Counted from the first letter of the stretch, positions 17,125 to 26,337 are shown. The stretch: DNA of 64,000 nt from Sulfitobacter delicatus (GCF_900102535.1 NZ_FNBP01000002.1:248001-312000), one strand, 5' to 3'. Translations and numbers: made by a program. The notes: a model not told the origin generated them from the sequence alone.

Positions 17125-17610
17125 ATGTTTGAAAGCCTGATCGCCGATCTCACCAATAGCTTTTCAAAAGTGCCCGTCACCGTCGCCGCCGCGCGGTTGC
17201 TAATGGCGGCCTTTCTGGCAGGGGTTGTTGGGTATGAGCGTGAGCGGCGGGACAAGCCGGCGGGGCTGCGCACCCATATCATGGTGGCCATTGCCGCTTG
17301 CCTCTTCATCATCATCGGGCAGGAATTGGGTAGTCTGGAGTTTGGCGACGGTGACCAGATGCGCTTTGACCCGCTGCGCCTTATCGAAGCGGTCACGGCG
17401 GGCGTTGCCTTTCTGGCGGCGGGGATCATTTTCACGTCCAACGGCGAGGTGCGCAACATCACCACCGGTGCGTCGATGTGGCTGGCGGGGGCGATTGGCC
17501 TTTCCTGTGGGGCGGGGCAAATACTACTGGCCTGTCTGACGGCCTTTGTGGTCGTCACGGTGCTAGCCGTTCTGCGCAAGGTTGAAAAGAAACTGGGCAC
17601 CCACGATTGA
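17125..17610 (+). CDS. MgtC/SapB family membrane protein
   Basis: A 161-aa protein with four or five helices. The MgtC signature is VGYERERRDKPAGLRTHIMV followed by GVAFLAAGIIF and TTGASMWLAGAIGLSCGAG. MgtC-type proteins influence magnesium and phosphate homeostasis and the F-ATPase in pathogens. This is the short form without the extra C-terminal domain, so a virulence role should not be assumed. It runs convergently with ftsY, 30 bp apart. Confidence 0.9.
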   Translation: MFESLIADLTNSFSKVPVTVAAARLLMAAFLAGVVGYERERRDKPAGLRTHIMVAIAACLFIIIGQELGSLEFGDGDQMRFDPLRLIEAVTAGVAFLAAGIIFTSNGEVRNITTGASMWLAGAIGLSCGAGQILLACLTAFVVVTVLAVLRKVEKKLGTHD

Positions 17611-17640
17611 GGCGGGCAGCCGCGCCGGGCGGCGGAAGTG

Positions 17641-19077
17641 TCAGGCATCCACACCCACCAAGGCGTCTGCGAACTCCTGCGGGTCAAAGGGGGACAGATC
17701 GTCGATCTGCTCGCCGACGCCGACGGCGTGGATGGGCAGACCAAAACGGTCCGCCAGCGCGACCAAAACGCCGCCCTTCGCGGTGCCGTCAAGCTTGGTC
17801 ATGACCAATCCGCTGACAGCGGAAATCTCTTGAAACACTTTCACTTGGTTAACGGCGTTTTGCCCGGTCGTGGCATCGAGAACCAACAGCGTATTATGCG
17901 GGGCTGTCTCGTCTTTCTTGCGAATGACGCGGACGATTTTGGCCAATTCTTCCATCAAGTCGCCACGGTTTTGCAGACGGCCCGCAGTGTCGATCAGCAG
18001 CAGATCGGCCCCCTCTTCCTGCGCGCGCCCCATGGCGTCGAAGGCGAGGCTGGCCGGGTCGCTGCCCTGTGCTGCGGTCAGCACCGGCACGCCTGCGCGG
18101 TCGCCCCAGACCTGCAACTGCTCTACCGCAGCGGCGCGGAATGTGTCGCCTGCAGCGATCACCACCTTTTTGCCCGCAGCCCGAAACTGAGAGGCCAGCT
18201 TGCCGATGGTCGTGGTCTTGCCCGAGCCGTTCACCCCCACCACCAGCACCACCTGCGGGGTCTTGGCATAGATCGGCAGCGGGCGGGCTACTGGCTCCAT
18301 AATGCGGCCCACTTCGGCGGCAAGTAATTCTTTAATCTCACTTACTGAGAGCTTTTTGCCAAAGCGCCCTTCTGCCATGTTGGCCGTGACCCGCAGCGCC
18401 GTATCGACGCCCATATCGGCGCTGATGAGTAGCTCTTCAAGCTGCTCAAGCATGTCGTCATCCAAGGTGCGGCGGACCGTCGGTTTGGCCGTTCGTCCCA
18501 TCAGACGACCTAACAGGCCGGGTTTAGCTTGCTGAGAGTCAGACGCCTCCCCGGCCAGATCAGGCGCGACCGGAGTCATCGCCTGCCGCAATCCGCCAGA
18601 CTGGGGCATCTCTGTCGGCGTGGGTGCTAGTCCGGGGTCGCTCACTGGCGGGACCTGTTCCGGTTCTCGCACAGGCTCAGGGTCCGAGACAGGCGGGATC
18701 GGGTCCGGCTCGGGGGTCGGTTCAGGATCTTGCGGCGGCTCTTGGGGCTCGGGCGTCTGATCGGGCTCGGGCAAGTCTGGCACCGGGGTCGGCTCGGGCC
18801 GGTCGGGCTCTGGTTGCGGCACCGGGTCCGGCGTCGGCTGCGGATCGGGCTCCGCCGCCCGCTCAGCCGCCAACATCGGGCCGCTGTCTTCCTGACGGTC
18901 TGGCATGACGTCTGAGGCCACACCCGGCTGATCCATCACCGCATCCACAGGCGCCGCCTCACTCGGGGCCGCCTCTGCTTCCGGCTCGCCGCCGTCGCTG
19001 ACGATCGCTTCCAGCCCCTCGTCGATCTTGGACGAGGATTTGAACAAACGATCTTTTAGCTTTGTGAAGAATGCCAT
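17641..19077 (-). CDS. ftsY: Signal recognition particle receptor FtsY
   Basis: FtsY docks ribosome-SRP complexes at the membrane. The NG GTPase is intact: GVNGSGKTTTIGKLA (P-loop), DTFRAAAVEQL, DTAGRLQ, TKLDGTAKGG. Ahead of it lies a long acidic N-terminal region of about 170 residues. Residues about 75-158 are made almost only of Pro, Glu, Asp and Gln (many PEP and PDP steps), longer than I expect for this region. Such A domains help membrane binding in E. coli, but this one is disordered-looking. The start is ATG at 19077. Confidence 0.96.
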   Translation of the reverse strand: MAFFTKLKDRLFKSSSKIDEGLEAIVSDGGEPEAEAAPSEAAPVDAVMDQPGVASDVMPDRQEDSGPMLAAERAAEPDPQPTPDPVPQPEPDRPEPTPVPDLPEPDQTPEPQEPPQDPEPTPEPDPIPPVSDPEPVREPEQVPPVSDPGLAPTPTEMPQSGGLRQAMTPVAPDLAGEASDSQQAKPGLLGRLMGRTAKPTVRRTLDDDMLEQLEELLISADMGVDTALRVTANMAEGRFGKKLSVSEIKELLAAEVGRIMEPVARPLPIYAKTPQVVLVVGVNGSGKTTTIGKLASQFRAAGKKVVIAAGDTFRAAAVEQLQVWGDRAGVPVLTAAQGSDPASLAFDAMGRAQEEGADLLLIDTAGRLQNRGDLMEELAKIVRVIRKKDETAPHNTLLVLDATTGQNAVNQVKVFQEISAVSGLVMTKLDGTAKGGVLVALADRFGLPIHAVGVGEQIDDLSPFDPQEFADALVGVDA

Positions 19078-19170
19078 GGGCGCCTCCGTTGTTTCCTTTG
19101 ATCTATAGGCTCGCTCTGCCAGATGGAAGAGCGCCCTATGCCAAAGAAACCGCCGCTGACGCCCGCCGGT

Positions 19171-20883
19171 TCAGATTTCCTCGGGGAAATGCTTCATCAC
19201 GAGGCGGATCGGGTTCGGCGCCGCCTGCCCTAGCCCGCAGATCGAGGCATCAACCATCGCAGTCGACAACTCTTCCAGCAGCCCTTGGTCCCACTGATCG
19301 GCCTGCATCAGCTTGACCGCCTTTTCGCAACCGACCCGACAAGGCGTGCATTGGCCGCAGCTTTCATCCTCGAAGAACCGCAGCATGTTCAGCGCCGCCG
19401 CCCGTGCGCTGTCGTGGTCCGACAGTACGACGACCGCCGCGGACCCGATAAAAGACCCATGCGGCTGCAAAGTATCGAAATCGAGCGGCACATCGTTCAT
19501 CGAGGCGGGCAGAAGCCCCGAGGACGGCCCGCCCGGCTGGTAGGCCTTGAACCGATGCCCCTCGGCCATGCCCCCCGCTGCGTCGATAATGTCGGTGATC
19601 GTTGACCCTGCGGGCAACAGATACATTCCCGGCTTGGCCACGCGGCCCGAAACCGAATAGCTGCGCAGCCCGGTGCGCCCGTTCTTCTCGGTCGCGTTCA
19701 AGACCTGCGGCCCCTCGCGGCAGATGCGGGCGACCCAGTGCAGGGTTTCGATGTTGTGCACCAAAGTCGGCTGCCCAAAGACCCCCACCTGCGCCACATA
19801 GGGCGGGCGGTGGCGCGGTAGGCCGCGCTTGCCTTCGATGCTCTCAATCATGGCGCTCTCTTCGCCGCAGATATAGGCACCTGCGCCGCGCCGTAGCTCG
19901 ACATAGCCCGGCGTGACGATGCCCGCTGTCTCCAACGTGGCAATTTCGCGCCGTAGGATTTCCAGCACTGCCGGATATTCATCGCGCATATAAAGAAAGA
20001 CGCGCTCGGCCTCGACTGCCCACGCGGCGATCAACATACCCTCAAGGAAGAGATGCGGGGTGCGTTCTAGATACCAGCGGTCTTTGAACGTCCCCGGCTC
20101 GCCCTCATCCCCGTTCACAGCCAGATAGCGTGGCCCCGGATTGGCGCGCACAAATCCCCATTTCTTGCCCGACGGGAAACCTGCGCCGCCCAAACCGCGC
20201 AACCCAGCCTCTAGCATTTGGCTCTGCACCGCTTCCCAGTCACCATCCTCGCGCAACTTGAGGAGTGCCGCGTAACCGCCTGCTTTGGCGTAGGTTTCGT
20301 AAACCTCATAGTCGGTCAGACGGGCATGGGTGTCACCCGCTTCAATGGCCCGCTTCACCTTCTCCGGCGTTGCGTGATCGATATGGTTGTGGCCCAGTTC
20401 CAGCACTGGCGCAGTGTCGCAGCGCCCCATGCAGGGCGCGCGCAGCACGCGGACTTCGGCAGGGTCCAGACCATCTTCCAGCGCGGCTTTCAACGCCTGC
20501 GCCCCCGCCAACTCGCAGGACAGCGAATCGCACACCCTTATGGTGAGTGCAGGCGGCGGGGTCTCGCCCTCTTTCACCACATCGAAATGGGCGTAGAAGC
20601 TGGCGACCTCATAGACCTCGGCCATGGAGATGCGCAGTTCTTCGGCGAGCGCGCGTAGATGGGCGGCGGAGAGATGGCCAAAGCGGTCTTGGATCAGATG
20701 CAAATATTCGATCAACAAATCGCGACGGTGCGGGCCGTCGCCCAAGAGCGCGCGGACCTCCTCCCAAGCATCATCGCTCAGTTGGCGGCCTTTCGGGTGG
20801 TGACGCCCCTTGCCCTTGCCGGATTTCCACACCCCTTTTTGCGGTTCCTGCCCTGCTGGCTTGCCGTGATCGTCTAAGGCCAT
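19171..20883 (-). CDS. Fused NuoE-NuoF type NADH/formate dehydrogenase beta subunit (stand-alone)
   Basis: A 570-aa fusion. Residues about 40-190 are NuoE/FdsG-like with a [2Fe-2S] site (CDSLSC and CMGRC). Residues about 215-560 are NuoF/FdsB-like with FMN and NADH motifs (GLGGAGFPSGKKW, GDEGEPGTFKDR, GAGAYICGEESAM) and a [4Fe-4S] site (CGQCTPC plus ICGLG). Such fusions are the NAD-reducing arm of soluble formate dehydrogenases. The molybdenum-containing alpha subunit normally sits next door, but both neighbours here are unrelated. The partner is either elsewhere or different. Confidence 0.88.
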   Translation of the reverse strand: MALDDHGKPAGQEPQKGVWKSGKGKGRHHPKGRQLSDDAWEEVRALLGDGPHRRDLLIEYLHLIQDRFGHLSAAHLRALAEELRISMAEVYEVASFYAHFDVVKEGETPPPALTIRVCDSLSCELAGAQALKAALEDGLDPAEVRVLRAPCMGRCDTAPVLELGHNHIDHATPEKVKRAIEAGDTHARLTDYEVYETYAKAGGYAALLKLREDGDWEAVQSQMLEAGLRGLGGAGFPSGKKWGFVRANPGPRYLAVNGDEGEPGTFKDRWYLERTPHLFLEGMLIAAWAVEAERVFLYMRDEYPAVLEILRREIATLETAGIVTPGYVELRRGAGAYICGEESAMIESIEGKRGLPRHRPPYVAQVGVFGQPTLVHNIETLHWVARICREGPQVLNATEKNGRTGLRSYSVSGRVAKPGMYLLPAGSTITDIIDAAGGMAEGHRFKAYQPGGPSSGLLPASMNDVPLDFDTLQPHGSFIGSAAVVVLSDHDSARAAALNMLRFFEDESCGQCTPCRVGCEKAVKLMQADQWDQGLLEELSTAMVDASICGLGQAAPNPIRLVMKHFPEEI

Positions 20884-21059
20884 CTTTCCCCCCTATCGCT
20901 TTGCGCCCTTCCTAGCCCATCACCGCCGCTCCCGGCGATCAAAAAGCGACATTCGTTCGGATGTTTACGTTGCGCATTCGGGCATCGGCGGGCCGCCTTC
21001 TGGGCTTTCGCTTTGCCCCGCGCGGCGTCACTATGGTGTGACCCAGTCGAGGACCCGCC

Positions 21060-22067
21060 ATGTTCTGGTATGCCACCGCCAGCCTGACCCCAGCCGTGCT
21101 CATCGCCCTTGCCTGCCTCTGGGGCGGGATTTGGCCCCTGCTGGCGCTGCTGTCGATCACCCTTCATGTAACGTTTATGGACCGACTTGGGCGTATGGTA
21201 GCGCTGTCTGAGAGTGACGGACGAAGCCTGACCTTTGCACTGGCTTTAGCACATTTCGTCCTGTTGCCCTTAGGGGTTTGGGCGATTGGCACGGCGGGAC
21301 ATCTCGATGGCTGGGATCGAGCGCTGATTTTTGCCGCTCTGGGCCTCTTTCTAGGACAGGTGAGCAATTCCAACGCCCATGAGCTGATCCACGCCCGCCA
21401 CCGTCTGCCATGTCGCCTCGGGGCGGCGATCTATATCTCACTGCTGCATGGCCATCATGTCTCGGCCCATCTGCGCGTTCATCACCCCGCCGCCGCAACG
21501 CCGGATGACCCTAATTCCGCGCCACGCGGTATCGGGTTCTGGCGCTTCCTGCTGCATGCCTCAATTGGTGAGTTTCGCGCCGGTTGGCAGGCCGACAATG
21601 CGCAACGCGCGCGGGCGCAGTGCAAGCCCTCCGCGCTGAGCCACCCCTATGTCGCCTATATCGGCGGCGGGATCGTGGCCCTTGTGTTGGCCTATCTAAT
21701 CGGCGATCTCTGGACGCTCTTGGCCTATCTTGGCCTCACCGCCTATGCGCAGATGCAATTATTGCTGTCAGATTACGTCCAGCACTACGGGCTGCGCCGT
21801 CGCCAGCGCGCCGACGGGCGGTATGAACCGATTGGCCCGCAGCATAGTTGGAACGCACCAAAGTGGTATTCCTCCGCCATGATGCTCAACGCGCCGCGCC
21901 ATTCGGATCACCACCTGCGCCCGGCCCGCGCCTTCCCCGCACTGGAGGTGACCCAAGACATGCCGAAACTACCCTATTCCCTGCCCGTTATGGCGACGAT
22001 TGCGCTAATTCCGCCGCTCTGGCGGCGGGTCATGGATCGGCGTGTGCAACGCTGGGAGCAGGCCTGA
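21060..22067 (+). CDS. AlkB-like membrane diiron hydroxylase
   Basis: A 335-aa integral membrane protein with the eight-His pattern of alkane monooxygenases and fatty-acid desaturases: HELIHARHR, HHVSAHLRVHH, YVQHYGLRRR and RHSDHHLRPAR. The AlkB-type DYVQHYG box separates it from plain desaturases. It would insert oxygen into an alkyl chain in the membrane, using electrons from a rubredoxin or ferredoxin. Neither is adjacent (a [2Fe-2S] ferredoxin lies at 27029). It is shorter than classical AlkB (about 400 aa), so the substrate is open. Confidence 0.85.
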   Translation: MFWYATASLTPAVLIALACLWGGIWPLLALLSITLHVTFMDRLGRMVALSESDGRSLTFALALAHFVLLPLGVWAIGTAGHLDGWDRALIFAALGLFLGQVSNSNAHELIHARHRLPCRLGAAIYISLLHGHHVSAHLRVHHPAAATPDDPNSAPRGIGFWRFLLHASIGEFRAGWQADNAQRARAQCKPSALSHPYVAYIGGGIVALVLAYLIGDLWTLLAYLGLTAYAQMQLLLSDYVQHYGLRRRQRADGRYEPIGPQHSWNAPKWYSSAMMLNAPRHSDHHLRPARAFPALEVTQDMPKLPYSLPVMATIALIPPLWRRVMDRRVQRWEQA

Positions 22068-22113
22068 CCGCAAAATCCTAGCGCGCGGGCGCGGGTTCTG
22101 GCAGGCTGGCGCT

Positions 22114-22503
22114 ATGAAACAGCTTTTAACCCTGCTTTGCCTCATGCTGCCCTTGCCCGCCGCGGCGGAGATGACGGCGACAGAGTTTGATACCTACACC
22201 CGCGGAAAAACACTCTACTACGGGCTAAGCGGCACCCCCTATGGTGCTGAAGTGTACCACGAGGACCAGCGCGTGCAGTGGTCCTTCCTCGACGGCCATT
22301 GCAAAGAGGGACGCTGGTATGCGGCAGATGGGCTGATCTGCTTTGTCTATGAGGACAATCCCGAGCCGCAGTGCTGGAGCTTTGTCAAAGGACCGCGCGG
22401 CTTGGTGGCGCGGTTCGAGAATGACCCGATGCAGACCGAACTATACGAGGCCGACGAAAGCGATAGCCCGCTCATGTGCCTCGGCCCTGAAGTCGGCGTT
22501 TAA
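22114..22503 (+). CDS. Small secreted protein, paralogue of the one at 25945
   Basis: A 129-aa protein with a signal peptide (MKQLLTLLCLMLPLPAAAE). Its mature part contains TATEFDTYTRGKTLYYG, WSFLDGHCKEGRWY, ICFVYEDNPEPQCWSF and MCLG. The gene at 25945-26337 has the same order of motifs (TPDEFLDRAESRTLTF, HADGHCTRGQ, VCFRYEDDPGRAHCW, LICG), including the Cys positions. I know no function. The ATG at 22114 was chosen because the signal peptide starts there. Confidence 0.75.
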   Translation: MKQLLTLLCLMLPLPAAAEMTATEFDTYTRGKTLYYGLSGTPYGAEVYHEDQRVQWSFLDGHCKEGRWYAADGLICFVYEDNPEPQCWSFVKGPRGLVARFENDPMQTELYEADESDSPLMCLGPEVGV

Positions 22504-22507
22504 CGTG

Positions 22508-24103
22508 CTAGAGTAGCGACCCTTGATCCGGCGGTGTATCGGTCTTGCCTTCAAGTTTCAGACGTCCATCGGCAAATTCGATCTCAAGTTCTCGCGCCGC
22601 TTTGGCCGCGCTAGCGCTCGTGACGACATCGCCATCGCCTCGCACCACGGCAAAGCCGCGCGCCAAGGTCTCACGGTAGCCTAAGGTGCCCAGCGTCCGG
22701 CCGAGCGCTTCGATCTGGCGGCGGCGACGCTCCTGCGCAGCCTCCCCGGCGCGGGCGAGACGGGCGAGTACGTCGGCGAGGCGCTGGCTTTGCCGCGTGA
22801 TATCGCGAGACAGCACTTCGGGGCGGAAATTCTGCGCCCGCGCGGTGAGCCGTTCGCGGCGGCTGGTGATCTGGCGGTGCAAGACGTCAGGCCGGAAACG
22901 CGCCACGCGGTTGCCCAGACGTTCACGCTGGCCCGCAAGGTTGCGCTGCCAAGCCGGGTCCAGCCGGGCCGAGAGCTGCGCCAGCCGCTGACGGTCCGCA
23001 TCCAGATGGCGGCGTAGCGTAGCGGGCCTCAGCGCGCCGGACATATCGGCCAGTTTGACCCGACGGCCCTGCACACCAGCAATCAATGCAGGCGCCAGTT
23101 TTTCGCCGCCCCGGTCAAGCCGCTGGCGTGGCCCTTCGAGCAATGTCTCCGCGCGCGGCAGAGCGCGGGCCACATCGCGCATACGCTGGCCCCGACGGGT
23201 CAGCCCTTGGCTCAACGCCTGCCGCATCCGCGCGCCCTGCCCCTCAAGCCAAGCCGCCAATTCGTGCCGCACCGGCACAGCAAGCTCAGCCGCCGCCGTC
23301 GGCGTCGGAGCACGTTTGTCGGAGACGAAATCGATCAGGGTCGTGTCGGTCTCGTGACCCACCGCAGAAATCAACGGGATCTGGGAGGCCGCCGCTGCGC
23401 GGGCGACGATTTCTTCGTTAAAGCCCCAAAGGTCTTCGACCGATCCGCCGCCCCGGGCCACGATAAGCAGATCGGGTCGTGGCAGCGCGCCGCCCGGGGT
23501 CAGCCGATTGAACCCCTCGATCGCGCGGGCCACCTCAGGCGCACATTTCGCGCCCTGCACAGCCACAGGCCAGACCAGCACCTTGCGCGGGAAGCGGTCA
23601 CGCAGGCGGTGCAGAATATCGCGGATCACAGCGCCTGAGGGCGAGGTGACCACGCCGATGATCTCGGGCAGATAGGGCAGCGGACGTTTGCGCTCGGGGG
23701 CAAAAAGCCCCTCTGCTGCCAGCGCGGCCTTGCGTTTCTCCAACAGCGCCATCAGCGCGCCCATGCCGGCGGGTTTGATATCCTCAATGACGATCTGGTA
23801 TTTCGACTGTCCGGCAAAGGTGGTGATCCGACCGGTGGCGATGACTTCCATCCCCTCTTCGGGCTGGGTCTCAAGCCGCGCGGTGACACCCTTCCAGATG
23901 ATGCCGGAAATCACCGAGCGGTCGTCCTTGAGGTCAAGATAAACATGCCCCGACCGCGGGCGGCTCACCCGGCCGACTTCGCCCCGGATGCGGACATGGC
24001 CAAACTCGCCTTCGATGACCCGTTTGATCGCCCCCGACAGTTCGGTGACGGTGAATTCAGGGCTATTCTGCCCCGCAGTAGGTTCATCGAATAAATCAGC
24101 CAT
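22508..24103 (-). CDS. xseA: Exodeoxyribonuclease VII large subunit
   Basis: XseA with XseB degrades single-stranded DNA. The OB-fold (FTVTELSGAIKRVIE, RIRGEVGRVSRPRSGHVYLDLKD) and the catalytic domain (VVTSPSGAVIRDILHR, ARGGGSVEDLWGFNEE, SAVGHETDTTLIDFVSD) are present. The C-terminal helical part contains four tandem repeats of 22-23 residues starting LRPATL, LDPAWQ, FRPDVL and FRPEVL. I start at ATG 24103 (MADLFDEPT) with AAGGG upstream. A longer reading would overlap the gene at 24135. It is 531 aa. Confidence 0.93.
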   Translation of the reverse strand: MADLFDEPTAGQNSPEFTVTELSGAIKRVIEGEFGHVRIRGEVGRVSRPRSGHVYLDLKDDRSVISGIIWKGVTARLETQPEEGMEVIATGRITTFAGQSKYQIVIEDIKPAGMGALMALLEKRKAALAAEGLFAPERKRPLPYLPEIIGVVTSPSGAVIRDILHRLRDRFPRKVLVWPVAVQGAKCAPEVARAIEGFNRLTPGGALPRPDLLIVARGGGSVEDLWGFNEEIVARAAAASQIPLISAVGHETDTTLIDFVSDKRAPTPTAAAELAVPVRHELAAWLEGQGARMRQALSQGLTRRGQRMRDVARALPRAETLLEGPRQRLDRGGEKLAPALIAGVQGRRVKLADMSGALRPATLRRHLDADRQRLAQLSARLDPAWQRNLAGQRERLGNRVARFRPDVLHRQITSRRERLTARAQNFRPEVLSRDITRQSQRLADVLARLARAGEAAQERRRRQIEALGRTLGTLGYRETLARGFAVVRGDGDVVTSASAAKAARELEIEFADGRLKLEGKTDTPPDQGSLL

Positions 24104-24134
24104 GCCCTTAGATAGCGTCAGATCCCGAGGGGGT

Positions 24135-24506
24135 TCAACAGCCGTCGCATTCATCCCCTTCGCCATAGAGCCATGCCGCATAGCGACCGCTGGCCAGCCC
24201 GGTGATATATTCGTTCACCCCCGGCGCGCCGGTCAGATCGATGCGGATTTGATTGCGCGAGTTATCTGCTAGAAAACGTGCCCCGCTGATCAAGGCCCGT
24301 TCTGTGCTTGGGCCATAGCTGCCATCAATGGTCGCATTATAAAGCCCGGTATAGGAAAGTTCGGTCTGCACCTTGCGCCGCTCATGTTTGGGCAGCATCT
24401 CGAATCGCTGTCGTAGAATATCGAGGCGCATCTGCGCGTGGAGCGTTGAGGTTTGTGCGAAGGTGAATGCAGCGCCAAAGGCGGTAAGGAAATATCGTCT
24501 TTTCAA
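24135..24506 (-). CDS. Small exported peptidoglycan-binding-domain protein
   Basis: A 123-aa protein with an N-terminal signal (MKRRYFLTAFGAAFTFA, with an RR that could direct it to Tat). A short PG_binding_1-like domain follows (VQTELSYTGLYNATIDGSYGPSTERAL). It ends in a Cys pair (GDECDGC). A cell-wall-associated role is inferred from the domain only. It is upstream of xseA on the same strand and divergent from purD. Confidence 0.7.
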   Translation of the reverse strand: MKRRYFLTAFGAAFTFAQTSTLHAQMRLDILRQRFEMLPKHERRKVQTELSYTGLYNATIDGSYGPSTERALISGARFLADNSRNQIRIDLTGAPGVNEYITGLASGRYAAWLYGEGDECDGC

Positions 24507-24678
24507 TGGTCTGTCTCTCTGTCGTTATCAAATAGGCTTTCATTTCTTGCGAGGCGCCTCGAGAATTTCAACCCTGAATTGAGAACGCCTAGAACTTCTT
24601 AGGCGACCGTGGCGCCATGCCAACTTGTTCCGCGGCGCGCCTGCGCGTAGAAGCGCTGCAAATGATACGGAGAGCCCG

Positions 24679-25944
24679 ATGAACATCCTCATTCTTGGCA
24701 GTGGCGGACGCGAACATTCCCTCGCTTGGGCGGTGATGCAGAACCCTAAATGTGACAAGCTGATTGTGGCGCCGGGCAACGCGGGCATCGCAGCAATCGC
24801 ACAATGTGCGGCGCTCGATATCATGGACGGGGCTGCCGTCGTTGCCTTCTGCGAGAGTAACAACATCGACTTTGTCATCATCGGCCCCGAAGCGCCGCTA
24901 GCTGTGGGTGTGGGCGATGATCTGCGCGCAGCAGGGTTCGATGTGTTCGGACCGTCGAAAGCAGCTGCGACGCTGGAAGCGTCAAAAGCCTTTACCAAGG
25001 AAATCTGCGACGCCTGCAACGCGCCCACCGCGGCCTATGGTCATTTCACCGATGCCGCCAGCGCCCGCGCCTATGTGGAAAAACAAGGCGCGCCGATTGT
25101 TATCAAGGCGGACGGTCTGGCGGCCGGTAAGGGCGTCATCATTGCGATGACAGATGCCGAAGCTTTGGCTGCCGTGGATGAGATGTTCGACGGCGCCTTT
25201 GGTGATGCGGGCACCGAGGTTGTCATCGAAGAGTTCATGGAGGGCGAAGAGGCGTCCTTCTTTGTGCTCTGCGACGGAGAGACCGTGCTGCCGATCGGGA
25301 CCGCCCAAGACCATAAGCGCGTCGGCGAAGGCGACACCGGCCCCAACACCGGCGGCATGGGCGCCTATTCCCCCGCCCCGGTGCTGAGCGACGAGATTGC
25401 CGAGCGTGCGCTCGAAGAGATCATTCGCCCCTGCATGGCCGAAATGGCCAAACGCGGCATGCCCTATCAGGGGGTGCTTTATGCCGGACTGATGATCAAG
25501 GACGGCGCGCCTCGTTTGGTGGAGTACAACGTGCGTTTCGGCGATCCCGAGTGTCAGGTGCTGATGATGCGCCTAGGTGCACAGGCCTTTGACCTGATCC
25601 AAGCAACCGCCAAGGGCACCCTGGCCGATATGCAGGTGAACTGGGCCGAAGACCACGCCCTTACCGTGGTTATGGCGGCAGAGGGCTACCCGGGCGACTA
25701 CCAGAAGGGCAGCGAGATCAAAGGCCTGAAGGACCTGCCCGAGGACAGCGCCAATATGGTCTTCCACGCCGGCACCGTGGCGAAAAACGGCGCGATCCTA
25801 GCTAATGGCGGGCGGGTGCTGAACGTGACCGCGCGGGGGGCGACATTGGCCGAAGCACAAGAGCGCGCCTATTCGATGGTGGATGGAATTGATTGGCCCG
25901 AAGGCTTTTGCCGCCGCGACATTGGCTGGCGCGCGCTAGACTGA
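24679..25944 (+). CDS. purD: Phosphoribosylamine-glycine ligase
   Basis: PurD joins glycine to phosphoribosylamine with ATP in purine synthesis. The 421-aa protein has the N-terminal MNILILGSGGREHSLAW, the ATP-grasp segment VIKADGLAAGKGVIIA, EEFMEGEEASFF, GPNTGGMGAYSPAPV and VEYNVRFGDPECQ. The start is the ATG at 24679 after ACGGAGA. The upstream gap to the divergent gene contains two short palindromes (GAGGCGCCTC at 24551 and CGCCTA/TAGGCG at 24586-24605) whose role is unknown. Confidence 0.97.
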   Translation: MNILILGSGGREHSLAWAVMQNPKCDKLIVAPGNAGIAAIAQCAALDIMDGAAVVAFCESNNIDFVIIGPEAPLAVGVGDDLRAAGFDVFGPSKAAATLEASKAFTKEICDACNAPTAAYGHFTDAASARAYVEKQGAPIVIKADGLAAGKGVIIAMTDAEALAAVDEMFDGAFGDAGTEVVIEEFMEGEEASFFVLCDGETVLPIGTAQDHKRVGEGDTGPNTGGMGAYSPAPVLSDEIAERALEEIIRPCMAEMAKRGMPYQGVLYAGLMIKDGAPRLVEYNVRFGDPECQVLMMRLGAQAFDLIQATAKGTLADMQVNWAEDHALTVVMAAEGYPGDYQKGSEIKGLKDLPEDSANMVFHAGTVAKNGAILANGGRVLNVTARGATLAEAQERAYSMVDGIDWPEGFCRRDIGWRALD

Positions 25945-26337
25945 TTAAGAAATTGGCGCATCGCCGCAGATAAGTGGCCTGCGTGTGACCTCTGTCACCA
26001 TCTGGACATTGCCTTCCGGCGACTGGACGAGAAGCTTGCCCTCGTAGTCAAAGGGCAGCCAGCAATGTGCGCGTCCGGGATCGTCTTCGTAACGGAAACA
26101 GACGTAGGGTGCCTCGACGGTGATTTGCCCGCGCGTGCAATGCCCGTCGGCATGGACCCAGCGGCTATGCTGGCGCGACAGGAACTCTTCAACGCCGACC
26201 AGCCCGCCAGCGGGCCAATCCTCAAAAGTGAGCGTCCGGCTCTCTGCGCGGTCTAGGAATTCGTCGGGGGTAAGCAAGGTTTGGGCGGCGGCAGGTAGCG
26301 CGAGCGACAGCGCCAGTGCGAGAAGCCCAGACCTCAT
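25945..26337 (-). CDS. Small secreted protein, paralogue of the one at 22114
   Basis: A 130-aa protein with a signal peptide (MRSGLLALALSLALPAAAQ) and the motifs EFLDRAESRTLTF, HADGHCTRGQITV and VCFRYEDDPGRAHCWLPF shared with the gene at 22114. The ATG at 26337 overlaps the upstream stop as ATGA. It ends a three-gene run ferredoxin, FG-GAP protein, this gene. The function is unknown. The conserved Cys suggest one or two disulfides outside the cytoplasm. Confidence 0.75.
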   Translation of the reverse strand: MRSGLLALALSLALPAAAQTLLTPDEFLDRAESRTLTFEDWPAGGLVGVEEFLSRQHSRWVHADGHCTRGQITVEAPYVCFRYEDDPGRAHCWLPFDYEGKLLVQSPEGNVQMVTEVTRRPLICGDAPIS

